Shown: one piece after another, positions 8,144 to 17,600 of the stretch
How positions within the stretch are numbered: position 1 is the stretch's first letter
How the letters are laid out: every line of letters begins with the position of its first letter
Assembly: GCA_965203855.1 (NCBI GenBank)
Contig: CBDBDN010000008.1
Span: 1 to 64,000, forward strand
Source: Bin87 sp965203855
Lineage (GTDB): Bacteria; Chloroflexota; Dehalococcoidia; Lucifugimonadales; UBA3495
Length of the DNA: 64,000 nucleotides
Direction of reading: 5' to 3'
Notes under the pieces: generated by a model
Seen by the model: the letters and a program-made list of their open reading frames with translations, nothing else
What the model was told of the DNA's origin: nothing
Databases searched by the model: none
Program-made: the position numbers and the translations under genes

Positions 8144-9849
8144 GCTCGGGCTGCCTCCTTGGCAGAGGATGCTATTTCGTTGACGCGGGCTATCAAGTCG
8201 CTAACCTTGAACGGCAGGCCGGTGTACTGCGTGATTGCTTCCGCCTTTACCCGCATTGAGCGCAGGATGGTTGCCCACTGGCCCTGATAGTTCAGCTCCG
8301 GCACGATTACCAGCTCTTTGCTCTGCAACTCTGCCAGCAGCTGCGGCGGCAGCGGGTTCAGGAACATAGTGTAGTACCACCCGATGTCCATTCCCTGTTC
8401 CCGCAGCGCATCGTAGGCTTCGCGCACCGGCCCTTTGGAACCGCCCCAGGGCATCAGCGCAATGCTGGCGGCGGCGTTCTCCGCTTCGTAAGTGGGCTCT
8501 TCCAGCAGCTTCAGCTTGCTGAACCGCCGTTCCGTCATCTGAATGTGGCGGCTGGGCAGATGGGTAGTATCGCCCATTTCGTCATGTTCGCTGCCGTTGG
8601 CGACATAAGCGCCCGGGCCGCCGGGCAGCGGCATCGGCGACCGCTCGTTGCCCGAATAGCGATGATACCCGTTGCTCCCTTCGTAAGTCAGCCGATTCTC
8701 CACCGGAATGCGGGACAAGTCGGGGCGCGGTATGTTCTGCACCCGTTCCGCCATCGACATTTCGCTCATCAGAATAACCGGCCCCTGATAGCGTTCCGCC
8801 CAGTTAAAGGCGTGCACCGCCCCATAGAAACATTCCTCAACCGAACCGGGCGCAATGACCGGCATTCGCACATCGCCATGCGCCGGGTACATACATCCCA
8901 TCAGGTCGGACTGTTCGGTTTTGGTGGGCAGGCCGGTGGCCGGGCCGCCGCGCTGCACATCCACCACTACCAGCGGAATCTCCGCCATCCAGGCCAGCCC
9001 CAGCCCCTCGCTCATCAGCGAGATGCCCGGCCCGGCGGTGGCCGTCATTGACTTCTTGCCGGCAAATCCGGCGCCCAGAATGGCGGTAATGGCCTCAATT
9101 TCCGAGGATACCTGATACGCAAACTTGTTCTCGCCCACCAGGTTGCGTTCCATCCACAGCAGGATGGTCGTAGCCGGCGATATGGGGTAGCCGGCATAAA
9201 ACTGGACGCCGGCGTGCGCCGCGCCCAAAGCAACCGCCTCGTTGCCTTTCAGCATCAGCTGCTTGTAGTCGGGGGCGTCCGGCGGCGCCAAATCCCCCAG
9301 CACGAACCCGCTTTCCGCAGCGTGCTGCCGTCCCAGCCGCATCGCCTCAATGTTGGAGCTGATGATGGCGTCATCGTTGTCGCGGCCCCGGCGGAACCGC
9401 GCCTCTACGAAATCCTCCAGATACTGCTGCGGCATATGCACCAGCTGCGCCAGCGCCCCGATGATTACCATATTCGCCGCGCGGTTGTTCCCCGTAGAGC
9501 GCGCCAGCGTATCCACCGCCAGCCCGAAAGAGCGCGGGTCGGTCATCGTGAAGTCATCGGCGTTATAGATGATGACGCCGCCTTCCCGAACCTCCTCGGC
9601 GTGAGTCTCGTAGGCTTCCTCGTTGAACGCCACCAGCACATCAACCTGGTCGCCCGAGCTGAGTATCGGTCGGGTGCAGACGCGCGCCTGCGTCCAGGTC
9701 GGGCCGCCCAGAATCTGCGACGGGAATGTGGCGTAAGTCAGCGCATGGTAGCCCACCTGCGTGGACGCCTGCGCCAGGCCCTCAGCCGAAGTAACGACGC
9801 CCTGCCCGCCCTCTCCGGCGAACCGGACAACGAAGTCGTTCATTTGCAT
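8140..9849 (-). CDS. korA: 2-oxoacid:ferredoxin oxidoreductase, fused gamma-alpha subunit
   Basis: The protein is 569 residues. Residues 1 to about 185 are the gamma domain (FAGEGGQGV glycine-rich start). The remainder is the alpha domain, with GNEAVALGAAHAGVQFYAGYPISP and the TATAGPGISLMSEG region typical of 2-oxoacid:acceptor oxidoreductases. A gamma-alpha fusion is common in KorA. I placed the start at 9849 (MQMNDFVV) because GGAGG lies 10 bases upstream. The longer frame to 9936 begins with a Cys/Arg-rich stretch unlike the family. It is the first gene of a two-gene operon that ends in the hairpin at 7165-7209. Confidence 0.92.
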   Translation of the reverse strand: MQMNDFVVRFAGEGGQGVVTSAEGLAQASTQVGYHALTYATFPSQILGGPTWTQARVCTRPILSSGDQVDVLVAFNEEAYETHAEEVREGGVIIYNADDFTMTDPRSFGLAVDTLARSTGNNRAANMVIIGALAQLVHMPQQYLEDFVEARFRRGRDNDDAIISSNIEAMRLGRQHAAESGFVLGDLAPPDAPDYKQLMLKGNEAVALGAAHAGVQFYAGYPISPATTILLWMERNLVGENKFAYQVSSEIEAITAILGAGFAGKKSMTATAGPGISLMSEGLGLAWMAEIPLVVVDVQRGGPATGLPTKTEQSDLMGCMYPAHGDVRMPVIAPGSVEECFYGAVHAFNWAERYQGPVILMSEMSMAERVQNIPRPDLSRIPVENRLTYEGSNGYHRYSGNERSPMPLPGGPGAYVANGSEHDEMGDTTHLPSRHIQMTERRFSKLKLLEEPTYEAENAAASIALMPWGGSKGPVREAYDALREQGMDIGWYYTMFLNPLPPQLLAELQSKELVIVPELNYQGQWATILRSMRVKAEAITQYTGLPFKVSDLIARVNEIASSAKEAARA

Positions 9850-10264
9850 CTGACAAGTTCCTCCGAACCGACTAACCGCCCCGCATTGCCCATAACGCCG
9901 TCCGCAGCGGCGGCAATAATCCATGCGGTTGCCCATCGTACCTTATCCCCGCTGCGGCAGCCCGGAACGGCGTTAATGGCATCCAAATACAGCGGCGGGC
10001 CGGCATCCCATAGCAAGCCGTCCCCCGAAACTGCCGGCGGAACCGCTGCGGCGCAAAGTTAGAGCGTCGCAAATATAGCACTACCCCAAGCGCAATGTCA
10101 ATTTGCCGTCCCCGCCAAAATCGTAAAACACCCGGCGCCTAGTTTTGGTATTCTTATCACGCGCCGGCATTAGAGCAGGCCGTGGCGGTTTTGTATTACG
10201 CATTGATAGGGTAAAATCAGGCGCGGATCCCGGACGGCAGGCCGGGATTAGGAGAGCAGGAGCC
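9850..10264. other. Divergent intergenic region between korA and a small gene
   Basis: This is 415 bases without a convincing gene. The part nearest korA is GC-rich. Bases 10185-10225 are less so and contain TAAAAT at about 10212, a possible -10 box for the plus-strand gene, but with no convincing -35. The short open frames here have no start signal and no recognisable product. Confidence 0.5.
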
Positions 10265-10651
10265 ATGCCGCAAGAAAGCAACCGCATCGTGTTCCCGCCG
10301 GAGGGCTGGGCCAATTCGCTGACGGCGGAGTATGTTGGAACTGACCAGTTCGGGAACGGGCAAGTGTACGATGCCGAGTATAATGGCGCCCCGCTGGTGC
10401 GCCTGATTTACGATGCGCGCGACAACGAAATCACGGTGCGCTGCCTGCGCTGCGAGCAGCAGGCCCAAGCGAAGGGCCGGTTTCAAGCCTATCCGATGAT
10501 TGGCATTGTCAGCGTCAATGCGACGGCGCTGCTGGTCCCGATGAACACGCCGCGCATTATGAAGCATCTGGCGGATCGGCACGAAATTGCGCTGTCGGGC
10601 ATTGACGGCACGGATTTTTACAACTGCCTGCTGGATTGCTGTAATCTGTAA
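10265..10651 (+). CDS. Hypothetical protein, 128 aa, Cys-containing
   Basis: I do not recognise this protein. It is soluble, with mixed charge and no signal peptide. Cys occur as CLRC near residue 60 and as CLLDCC at the extreme C-terminus, which could bind a metal, though the spacing between the two groups is not a standard zinc ribbon. The middle contains a hydrophobic strand-like stretch (YPMIGIVSVNATALLVPM). The ATG at 10265 is chosen because GGAGAGCAGGAG precedes it. It stands alone, about 100 bases ahead of a GMC oxidoreductase. Confidence 0.6.
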   Translation: MPQESNRIVFPPEGWANSLTAEYVGTDQFGNGQVYDAEYNGAPLVRLIYDARDNEITVRCLRCEQQAQAKGRFQAYPMIGIVSVNATALLVPMNTPRIMKHLADRHEIALSGIDGTDFYNCLLDCCNL

Positions 10652-10752
10652 CGTACGCGCTGCGCCGCTGCGATGCCGGACGGCTTTGGCGCCGGCGGGC
10701 GGTTGGCAATGCAGACGGCAGGCCGCAGAAATTAGCAATTGGAGATGACGGA

Positions 10753-12303
10753 TTGAATTACGACTACATTATCGTGGGCGGCGGTTCCGCCGGGTGCGCG
10801 CTGGCTTCGCGGCTTACCGAGGACGCCGGGGTGTCCGTGCTGCTGCTGGAGGCCGGGCCGGACTATCCCGATTTTGAGCAGCTGCCGATTGACTTGAAAG
10901 AGGGCAACAATGTGTGGCGGTCGGCCTACGGCCCGCACAGCTGGGGCTATCTGGCGCAAGGCACTCCGCAGCAGCCGGAGCCGATCATCATTCCGCGCGG
11001 CAAGGCGATGGGCGGCTCCAGCAGCATCAACGGGCAAGTGCTGTTCCGGGGCGTGCCGGAGGACTATGACAACTGGGCATCCTGGGGCAACGATGAATGG
11101 TCGTTCACCAAAGTGCTGCCCTATTTCCGGCGGCTGGAGAACGACCTGGATTTTGGCGGGGACGACTTTCACGGGAACAGCGGGCCGATTCCGGTGCGGC
11201 GCTACCGGCGCGCGGAATGGATGCCCGTCGCCGAGGCGTTTTACGATACCTGCCGCGCCCTGGGCTTTCCCGAGGATCCGGACCAGAACCACCCGGATTC
11301 CAACGGGATTGCGGCGCGCCCGCTGAACAACATTGACGGGGTACGGATGAGCACATCGCTGACTTATCTGTCAATGGCGCGCCATCGGCTGAACCTGACG
11401 GTGCGCGGCGGCGTAGTCGCGCGGCGCATCCTGTTTGACGGCAAAAAGGCCGTCGGCGTAGAGGCGGAAAGCGGCGGCGAAGTCTTTACGGTGTACGGCG
11501 CGCAGATTATTTTGAGCGGCGGCGCCATCGCATCGCCGCAACTGCTGCTGCTGTCCGGCGTCGGGCCGGCGGAGCATCTGCGGGAAATGGGGATTCCGCA
11601 GACGCACGAACTGCCGGGCGTGGGCGAAAACCTGCGCGACCATCCGGCGGTATTCACGCTGTTCCGCGGCATCGGCGAACCGCCGGAACTGGATTCGCCC
11701 AGCATCCAGGTAGGACTGCGGTACAGCCCGGAAGGAACGGGAACCCGCGGCGACATCCAGCTGGCGCCGATACTGATGACCAGCGAACACCGCCCGGCCA
11801 GCGTGCAGATTGATTCGGACGACTTCCATTTCGGGTTCAGCGCCGCTTTGCAGAATGCAACTACCGCCGGACGGCTGCGGCTGGCCTCTACCGACCCGCA
11901 TACGCAGCCGGAGCTGTTCTACGACTATCTGTCCGACCCGGTGGATCGGCAGCGGATGCGGGCGGCGGTGCGGCTGGGGCTGCAAATCGCCGAGCAGCCG
12001 GAGTTCCGGGAGTTCGTCTCCGAGCGGCTGTCGCCTACCGATGACGATTTGGCCTCCGACGCCGCCCTTGACCAGTGGCTGCTTCGCAACGCCTATACGC
12101 AGCATCATTCCTCCGGCACCTGCAAGATGGGGCCGGGCTCCGACCTGATGGCCGTAGTGGACCAGTATTGCCGGGTGTACGGGATGGCAAACCTGCGCGT
12201 CGTGGACGCTTCGGTGATGCCGGATGTCATACGGGCCAATACCAACGCCACCACGATTATGATTGCGGAGCGGATGGCGGATTTCATCAAGGACGGCAAG
12301 TAG
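10753..12303 (+). CDS. GMC family FAD-dependent oxidoreductase (choline dehydrogenase-like)
   Basis: This is a 516-residue flavoenzyme. It starts with the ADP-binding motif GGGSAGCALASRL. GMC signature 1 is seen around PRGKAMGGSSSING and signature 2 around LSGGAIASPQLLLLSGVG. The C-terminal block is HHSSGTCKMG, with the active-site His followed by an Asn in RANTNATT. Family members oxidise alcohols or aldehydes, and the substrate cannot be told from sequence. TTG at 10753 is used because GGAGATGACGG lies just upstream and the Rossmann motif begins 8 residues later. No choline-pathway partner (BetB) is nearby. Confidence 0.9.
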   Translation: MNYDYIIVGGGSAGCALASRLTEDAGVSVLLLEAGPDYPDFEQLPIDLKEGNNVWRSAYGPHSWGYLAQGTPQQPEPIIIPRGKAMGGSSSINGQVLFRGVPEDYDNWASWGNDEWSFTKVLPYFRRLENDLDFGGDDFHGNSGPIPVRRYRRAEWMPVAEAFYDTCRALGFPEDPDQNHPDSNGIAARPLNNIDGVRMSTSLTYLSMARHRLNLTVRGGVVARRILFDGKKAVGVEAESGGEVFTVYGAQIILSGGAIASPQLLLLSGVGPAEHLREMGIPQTHELPGVGENLRDHPAVFTLFRGIGEPPELDSPSIQVGLRYSPEGTGTRGDIQLAPILMTSEHRPASVQIDSDDFHFGFSAALQNATTAGRLRLASTDPHTQPELFYDYLSDPVDRQRMRAAVRLGLQIAEQPEFREFVSERLSPTDDDLASDAALDQWLLRNAYTQHHSSGTCKMGPGSDLMAVVDQYCRVYGMANLRVVDASVMPDVIRANTNATTIMIAERMADFIKDGK

Positions 12304-12320
12304 GGCGGCCGGCGGCTCAG

Positions 12321-12569
12321 ACCGTCATTCCGGCGTAAGCCGGAATCCGCACACAAAGACGACAAGTAAGACGGCGCCACCCTCATGCTCGTCATTCCGG
12401 CGCAAGCCGGCCGGCGGCCCAAACCGTCATTCCGGCGAAAGCCGGAATCTATCGCCGTGTGCAGATTCCGGCTTTCGCCGGAATGACGGTTGAGGGTTCG
12501 GAATGATGGTTGAGGGTTCGGAATGACGGTTGAGGGTTCGGAATGATGGTTGAGGGTTCGGAATGACGG
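12321..12569. repeat. Palindromic repeat ends plus a 20-bp tandem array
   Basis: This 250-base non-coding block after the GMC gene holds two solitary ends (12324-12347 and 12391-12410) and a tight inverted pair of complete ends (12424-12488) around a 12-14 base centre. From 12481 to 12569 there are four and a half copies of a 20-bp unit, GAATGACGGTTGAGGGTTCG. The units alternate between GACGG and GATGG, giving a 40-bp higher-order period. Each unit begins with the terminal GAATGACGG of the palindromic family. Confidence 0.9.
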
Positions 12570-12682
12570 ACTCAATGAATGACGCCTCATGGACTTGTGG
12601 ACAAACCGGATAAACGAAAGCTGCCGGCGCCGGCCCGCCTTGCCAACCCCGCAATCCTAGCTTACCCATCTATCAATCTATC

Positions 12683-12710
12683 AAGAGGACGACAGCAAGA
12701 GGACGACAGC
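12683..12710 (+). promoter_or_regulatory. Tandemly duplicated ribosome-binding segment before fumC
   Basis: The 14-base segment AAGAGGACGACAGC occurs twice in direct succession immediately before the fumC ATG at 12714. The downstream GAGG is about 11 bases from the start codon, and the upstream copy is too far away to act directly. Confidence 0.7.
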
Positions 12711-12713
12711 AAA

Positions 12714-14129
12714 ATGACTAGCAACGCAACACGGACTGAACGCGATTCAATGGGCGAAATGGCGGTGCCGGCCGATGCGCTTTATGGCGCGTCAACGATG
12801 CGCGCCGTGCTGAATTTCCCCATCAGCGATTTGAGGTTTCCGCGCCAGTTTATCCGGGCCTTGGGCCTGATTAAGCTGGCGGCGGCGCAGACCAACCAGG
12901 AGCTGGGCGCGCTGGACGCCGGCATCGCCGACGCCATCGTATCCGCCGCCCAGGAAGTGGTTGACGGCCGGCACGACGCGCATTTTGTGCTGGACATCTT
13001 TCAGACCGGCTCCGGCACATCTACCAATACCAATGCCAACGAGGTAATCGCCAACCGCGCTTCGCAGCTGCTGGGCGGCGATTTGGGTTCCCGGATGGTG
13101 CATCCCAACGACAATGTGAACTTGGGGCAGTCGTCCAACGATGTCATTCCCAGCGCCATCCATCTGGCGGCGCTGTTGAGCATCAAAGAGGAGCTGCTGC
13201 CGGCGCTGGAATTGCTGGAATCGGAGCTGCAAGCCAAAGCCGAGCAGTTCTGGCCCGTCATCAAGACCGGACGCACGCACTTGCAGGATGCCACTCCGGT
13301 GCGGCTGGGGCAGGAATTCAGCGGGTATGCCGGGCAGGCGGCGTACAGCATTATCAGAGTAAAGCGGGCGCAGGATGCGCTGGCCGAAGTCGCCCTGGGC
13401 GGCACCGCCGTTGGCACCGGCGTGAATACGCATCCCGAATTTTCGGCGCGCGCCTGCGCCCGGATCAGCGCATTGGCGGGGGTTGACATCCGGGAGACGG
13501 GCAACCATTTCCAGGCGCAGGCGGCGCTGGACGGCATCGTAGAGGCCAGCGGGCAGCTGAAAACGGTTGCGGTAAGCCTGCACAAAATCGCCAACGACAT
13601 CCGCTTTCTGGGCTGCGGCCCGCGCGCCGGGCTGGGCGAAATCAACCTGCCGGAAGTGCAGCCGGGCAGCAGCATAATGCCCGGCAAAGTGAATCCGGTA
13701 ATCTCCGAATCGGTCATTCAGGTTGCGGCGCAGGTCGTCGGCAACGATGCCACGGTGGCGCTGGCCGGGGCCGGCGGCTACTTTGAGCTGAACACGATGA
13801 TGCCGGTAGCGGCGTACAATCTGTTGCAGTCGGTGGCCTTGCTGGCGACGTCCGCGCGCAACTTCGCCGCGCAGTGCGTAGCGGGCATCACGGCGACGGA
13901 TACCGGGCCGGCAATGGTGGAAAAGGGGCTGATGCTGGGTACGGCGCTGGCGCCGTCAATCGGCTACGATGCGGCGGCCGGCATCGCCAAGAAAGCGGCG
14001 GAAACCGGGGGGACGATTCGGGAAGTGGCGCGCCAGGAAACTGCGCTTACCGAAGCGGAACTGGACGCGCTGCTGAACCCGGCGGAGATGACCAAGCCGA
14101 GCCTGGAGATACGGGGCGGCGGGGGGTAA
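12714..14129 (+). CDS. fumC: Class II fumarate hydratase
   Basis: This is a 471-residue member of the fumarase/aspartase superfamily. It catalyses fumarate and L-malate interconversion in the citric acid cycle. The signature GSSIMPGKVNP carries the flexible catalytic loop. HPNDNVNLGQSSND and TGRTHLQDATP are the other substrate-binding blocks. The SSND form, rather than STND, favours fumarase over aspartase. The ATG at 12714 gives the normal length. The open frame reaching back to 12579 runs through intergenic repeat sequence. It stands alone between repeat-rich gaps. Confidence 0.9.
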   Translation: MTSNATRTERDSMGEMAVPADALYGASTMRAVLNFPISDLRFPRQFIRALGLIKLAAAQTNQELGALDAGIADAIVSAAQEVVDGRHDAHFVLDIFQTGSGTSTNTNANEVIANRASQLLGGDLGSRMVHPNDNVNLGQSSNDVIPSAIHLAALLSIKEELLPALELLESELQAKAEQFWPVIKTGRTHLQDATPVRLGQEFSGYAGQAAYSIIRVKRAQDALAEVALGGTAVGTGVNTHPEFSARACARISALAGVDIRETGNHFQAQAALDGIVEASGQLKTVAVSLHKIANDIRFLGCGPRAGLGEINLPEVQPGSSIMPGKVNPVISESVIQVAAQVVGNDATVALAGAGGYFELNTMMPVAAYNLLQSVALLATSARNFAAQCVAGITATDTGPAMVEKGLMLGTALAPSIGYDAAAGIAKKAAETGGTIREVARQETALTEAELDALLNPAEMTKPSLEIRGGGG

Positions 14130-14179
14130 TTCTGCGGCCCGCGCCCATTGCTCCGTCCACCCCTGGGCCCTGCCAACCG

Positions 14180-14270
14180 TCATTCCGGCGCAAGCCCGAA
14201 TCCGGCGTCGTAATCCCTTGTTATGGTAATGGAGGCGGCAGCCATAGATTCCGGCTTGCGCCGGAATGAC
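14180..14270. repeat. 91-bp palindromic-end element (copy 1)
   Basis: The left end GTCATTCCGGCG and the right end CGCCGGAATGAC are inverted copies of about 25 bp. Each end is itself a small hairpin. The centre contains TATGGTAATGGA, matching the TACGGTAATGGA centre of the other copies. It is the first of six copies in this window. Confidence 0.9.
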
Positions 14271-14395
14271 GGTTGTAGGGTCCCCGGAATGACGGTTGTA
14301 GGGGGCGATGACGGTTGCCGGAGCGCCGGAATGGCGACGGTGGATCCGGCTGCACGCCAATCGCGCAATTTCGCTCAAATCCGTCAACCCGGCGG

Positions 14396-14422
14396 TTGAC
14401 AAAAACCCGGCTTTCGTATAAA
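14396..14422 (+). promoter_or_regulatory. Promoter of rpoBC
   Basis: TTGACA (14396-14401) and TATAAA (14417-14422) are separated by 15 bases. Read as TAAAGT the -10 would have 17-base spacing. It is the only strong promoter-like pair before rpoB and implies a leader of about 200 bases. Confidence 0.65.
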
Positions 14423-14549
14423 GTGCGTCAATCAGATGCGCTTTATGCAGATAACCGCGACTGCCCCGCCATTGGCCTGCATCCTCTGGCTCCACTAGCT
14501 TGCATCCTCGGTTTGCCGCGCCGTTTGCGGCCGGCCGAGCAGTTCGTAT

Positions 14550-14578
14550 GCCCGTGTTGAGCAGAGGTGCGGGCTTTT
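14550..14578 (+). promoter_or_regulatory. Leader hairpin with T-run upstream of rpoB
   Basis: GCCCGT (14550-14555) can pair with GCGGGC (14569-14574) and is followed by TTTT. It sits in the rpoB leader, about 55 bases before the ATG. It could be a weak attenuator or only a stable leader stem. Confidence 0.4.
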
Positions 14579-14631
14579 GCATCGTTAACGCTCCGCCGCC
14601 GAACCCCGTATCGTGTGAGGAGGGCCCCTTT

Positions 14632-17600
14632 ATGGTATTGACCCGCAAACGCCAGGCCCGCAACGACCGCGGCTTGACCGCCCGCGATGTCAAAATGTAT
14701 TCCGAGTCCGGGGTCGGCCACGCGCTGGATGTGCCGCCGCTGATCCGCAGCCAGATTGAATCCTTTGACTGGTTCAAGACCAAGGGGCTGGCGGAAACGC
14801 TTGCTGACTGCTCCCCCATGAAGGCGGGCGTCACCCGGCGTTTTGCCAACGGTGAAAGCGCACGGCGCGGGGATCGGTACGAGCTGCACTTCGTTACCCA
14901 CTGGTTTGACGACGGCAAGGATTGCGACGATTGTCGGCAACTGCCGGTCAATCAGCATTGCCACAAGCACTTCACGCCTCAGGAATGCAGAGAGATCGAA
15001 GCTACTTACGCTCGTCCGCTGAACGTACGCGCCCGGCTGGTAGATAGGGAATCTGACGTCTCAATTCCTGAACAGACCATCTACTTTGGCGATGTGCCGA
15101 TGATGACGGAGACGGGGACTTTCATCATCAACGGCGCGGAGCGGGTGCTGGTCAGCCAGTTGCAGCGCGCGCCCAGCGTCTATTATGACCGGGAACTGGC
15201 GCAGGATCCGCCCTGCCCGGAATGCGGCAAGGTGGAAAACTGGTACTACAAGGGGCGGATTTCGGCCAGCCGGGGGGCGCGCATCGAGTTTTCAACCTGG
15301 TCGCATTACTACGCGCGCCGGCGCAACCTGCCCGAAACCATCAGCGTCAGCGTTGACCGCAAGCGCCGGATGAATGTATCCACTTTCCTTTATGCGCTTG
15401 GCGTCGTCAGCCCGGAGGAAATGCGCGCGCTGTTCGCCGATATTGACCCCGGCGGCTGCCGTCTGTTTGTGGCCGGCACGCCTCCGGCGGACGACCGCGA
15501 CTACAACCCTCGCGAGGAGGAACTTCGCTCTCTTTGGGCAGAAATGCATCCTGACCGGGAATATGTGCGGGAGCAGGCGCACCGCATCGGGCTGGCGCAG
15601 CGCAACCTATACAAATGGCTGCGGCCGGGCGAGCCGGCGGTGCAGGTGGACGGCGCCCGCGCTTTCGTAATGAACCATTTCTTTGACGGACGGCGGTTTG
15701 ACCTGGGCGATGTGGGCCGCATCAAAGTTGACCAGCGGCTGGGGCGTTCCGATTCGCAGATCCTCACCGCTACGCAAAAGGCGATACTGGAGTTCGTGCG
15801 GGAACGGCATGACGCCGCCGGCAACGGCGCCAGCGCCGCCGAAATCTTTGCCGCCTCCAGCCATGAGCATCGCATCCTATCCGACCGGGAACTGGCCTCT
15901 CTGATTACTTTCGGCTACCTGATGCGGCGGGATGACCAGCGCATTGTGCCGGTGGATGTTTGCGACGGCCTGGACGAAAACGAGGCGGTAAAAGTGCGGG
16001 TTATACCCAACGAGGCCGCCAACTTCGGGACGCTGCTGGCGCGGGCCGGCGAAACCGCGGAGGGGACGCTGCTGGTCAACGCGCGGCGTCCGGTAACCGA
16101 CCCGCTGGGCGAACCGATTGCCATATCGCTGGAAACGCTGCTGCCGGGCGCAGCAACCGATGCCGTCACCGCCAGCGGCGATGTGGCAGTGCTGAAAAAC
16201 CGTTTCCGGGCCGAGGATAGCATCGTTGAGGCCGGGCAGCTGATTTACGCGGAACGGGTAAGCCAGGGGCCGCTGGAATCGTGGCAGCTGACTCCAGTGC
16301 GCGCCCGCGCCGCGCGCATCGTCGGCGTCGTTACCGAAGTCAATGTCGGCACCAACGGGAATATGCATCGGGTGCGGTTCAACCTGCCGGGCATTCCCCT
16401 GCCGGAGCAGCGCGTGCTGGAAATGAACGACATCATTGACACGCTGCGCGGGCTGATTTGGCATCACATTGACAACCGGGAGCCGCGGGACAACATTGAC
16501 CATCTGGGCAACCGGCGGGTGCGCGTGGCCGGGGAACTGCTGCGCGATCAGGTACGCATCGGGCTGCTGCGGATGCACCGGATGTTCCAGGATCGGGTAG
16601 GCCGGCTGGAAAAGCCGGAGGACGCCGTGCCGATTAAGCTGGTGAATGTGCGTCCGGTCACCGGCGCCATCCGGGAGTTTTTCGGCGGCGACAAGCTGTC
16701 GCAGTTTATGGATCAGACCAACCCCTTGGCGGAGTTGACGCACAAGCGGCGGCTGTCGGCGCTGGGACGGGGCGGGCTGACGCGGGAACGCGCCGGCTTT
16801 GATGTCCGCGATGTCCACGCCTCTCACTATGGCCGCATCTGCCCCATTGAAACGCCGGAAGGCGCCAACATTGGACTGCTGAGCAGCCTGGCCGCCTATG
16901 CCCGGATTGACCAGCTGGGGTTCATCGAGACGCCCTATTGGCCGGTGGTGAAACGGCTGTGGCTGGGCGACTGCCGCACTGCCGGCTTTCCCGGCTACTT
17001 TGACTTGCTGGGGCATCGGGTTACCGAGGATGTGAAAACGCGGAAGGGCGAAGTAATCATCGCCGCCGGGCAGACCATTGGCGAAGCGGACATTCCGCGC
17101 CTGCGGCGGCTGTCGGCGGATACCTTGATTGAAGTTGCGCCTTTCGTTGACACCCGGCCGGAAAGCGTGCAGTACCTGACCGCCGACCTGGAGGAGCAGT
17201 TCCGCATCGCACAGGCCAACTCGGAGCTGGACGAATTGAACCAGTTCACTGAGGAGCTGGTGGAAGTGCGGGAGGGCGACAACTACCGGATGGCGGCGCC
17301 GGCGGCGGTGGAGTATGTGGATGTATCGCCGTTGCAGATTATGAGCGTGTCCGCCGCGCTGATTCCGTTCCTGGAGCACGATGACGCGAACCGGGCGCTG
17401 ATGGGCTGCAATATGCAGCGGCAGGCAGTGCCATTGCTGCAACCGCAGGCGCCCATCGTCGGCACCGGCATTGAACGGCAGGTGGCCCGGGACAGCGGCC
17501 AGGTGCTGCTGGCGCGGGTGGACGGGATGGTTTCGGCGGCCGACGGCACCGAAATCGTGATTACCGACGACGCCGGCGTTGACTATCCGCATCGCATGAT

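Noticed and set aside
12481..12569. Possible CRISPR array
   Set aside because: The units are 20 bp with no unique spacers, and the sequence derives from the end of the palindromic element. No cas genes are present. The same applies to the arrays at 25699, 29420 and 53833.
14130..14631. tRNA or other structured RNA gene upstream of rpoB
   Set aside because: No cloverleaf arms or T-loop motif could be found. The gap is explained by the repeat element, promoter and leader.
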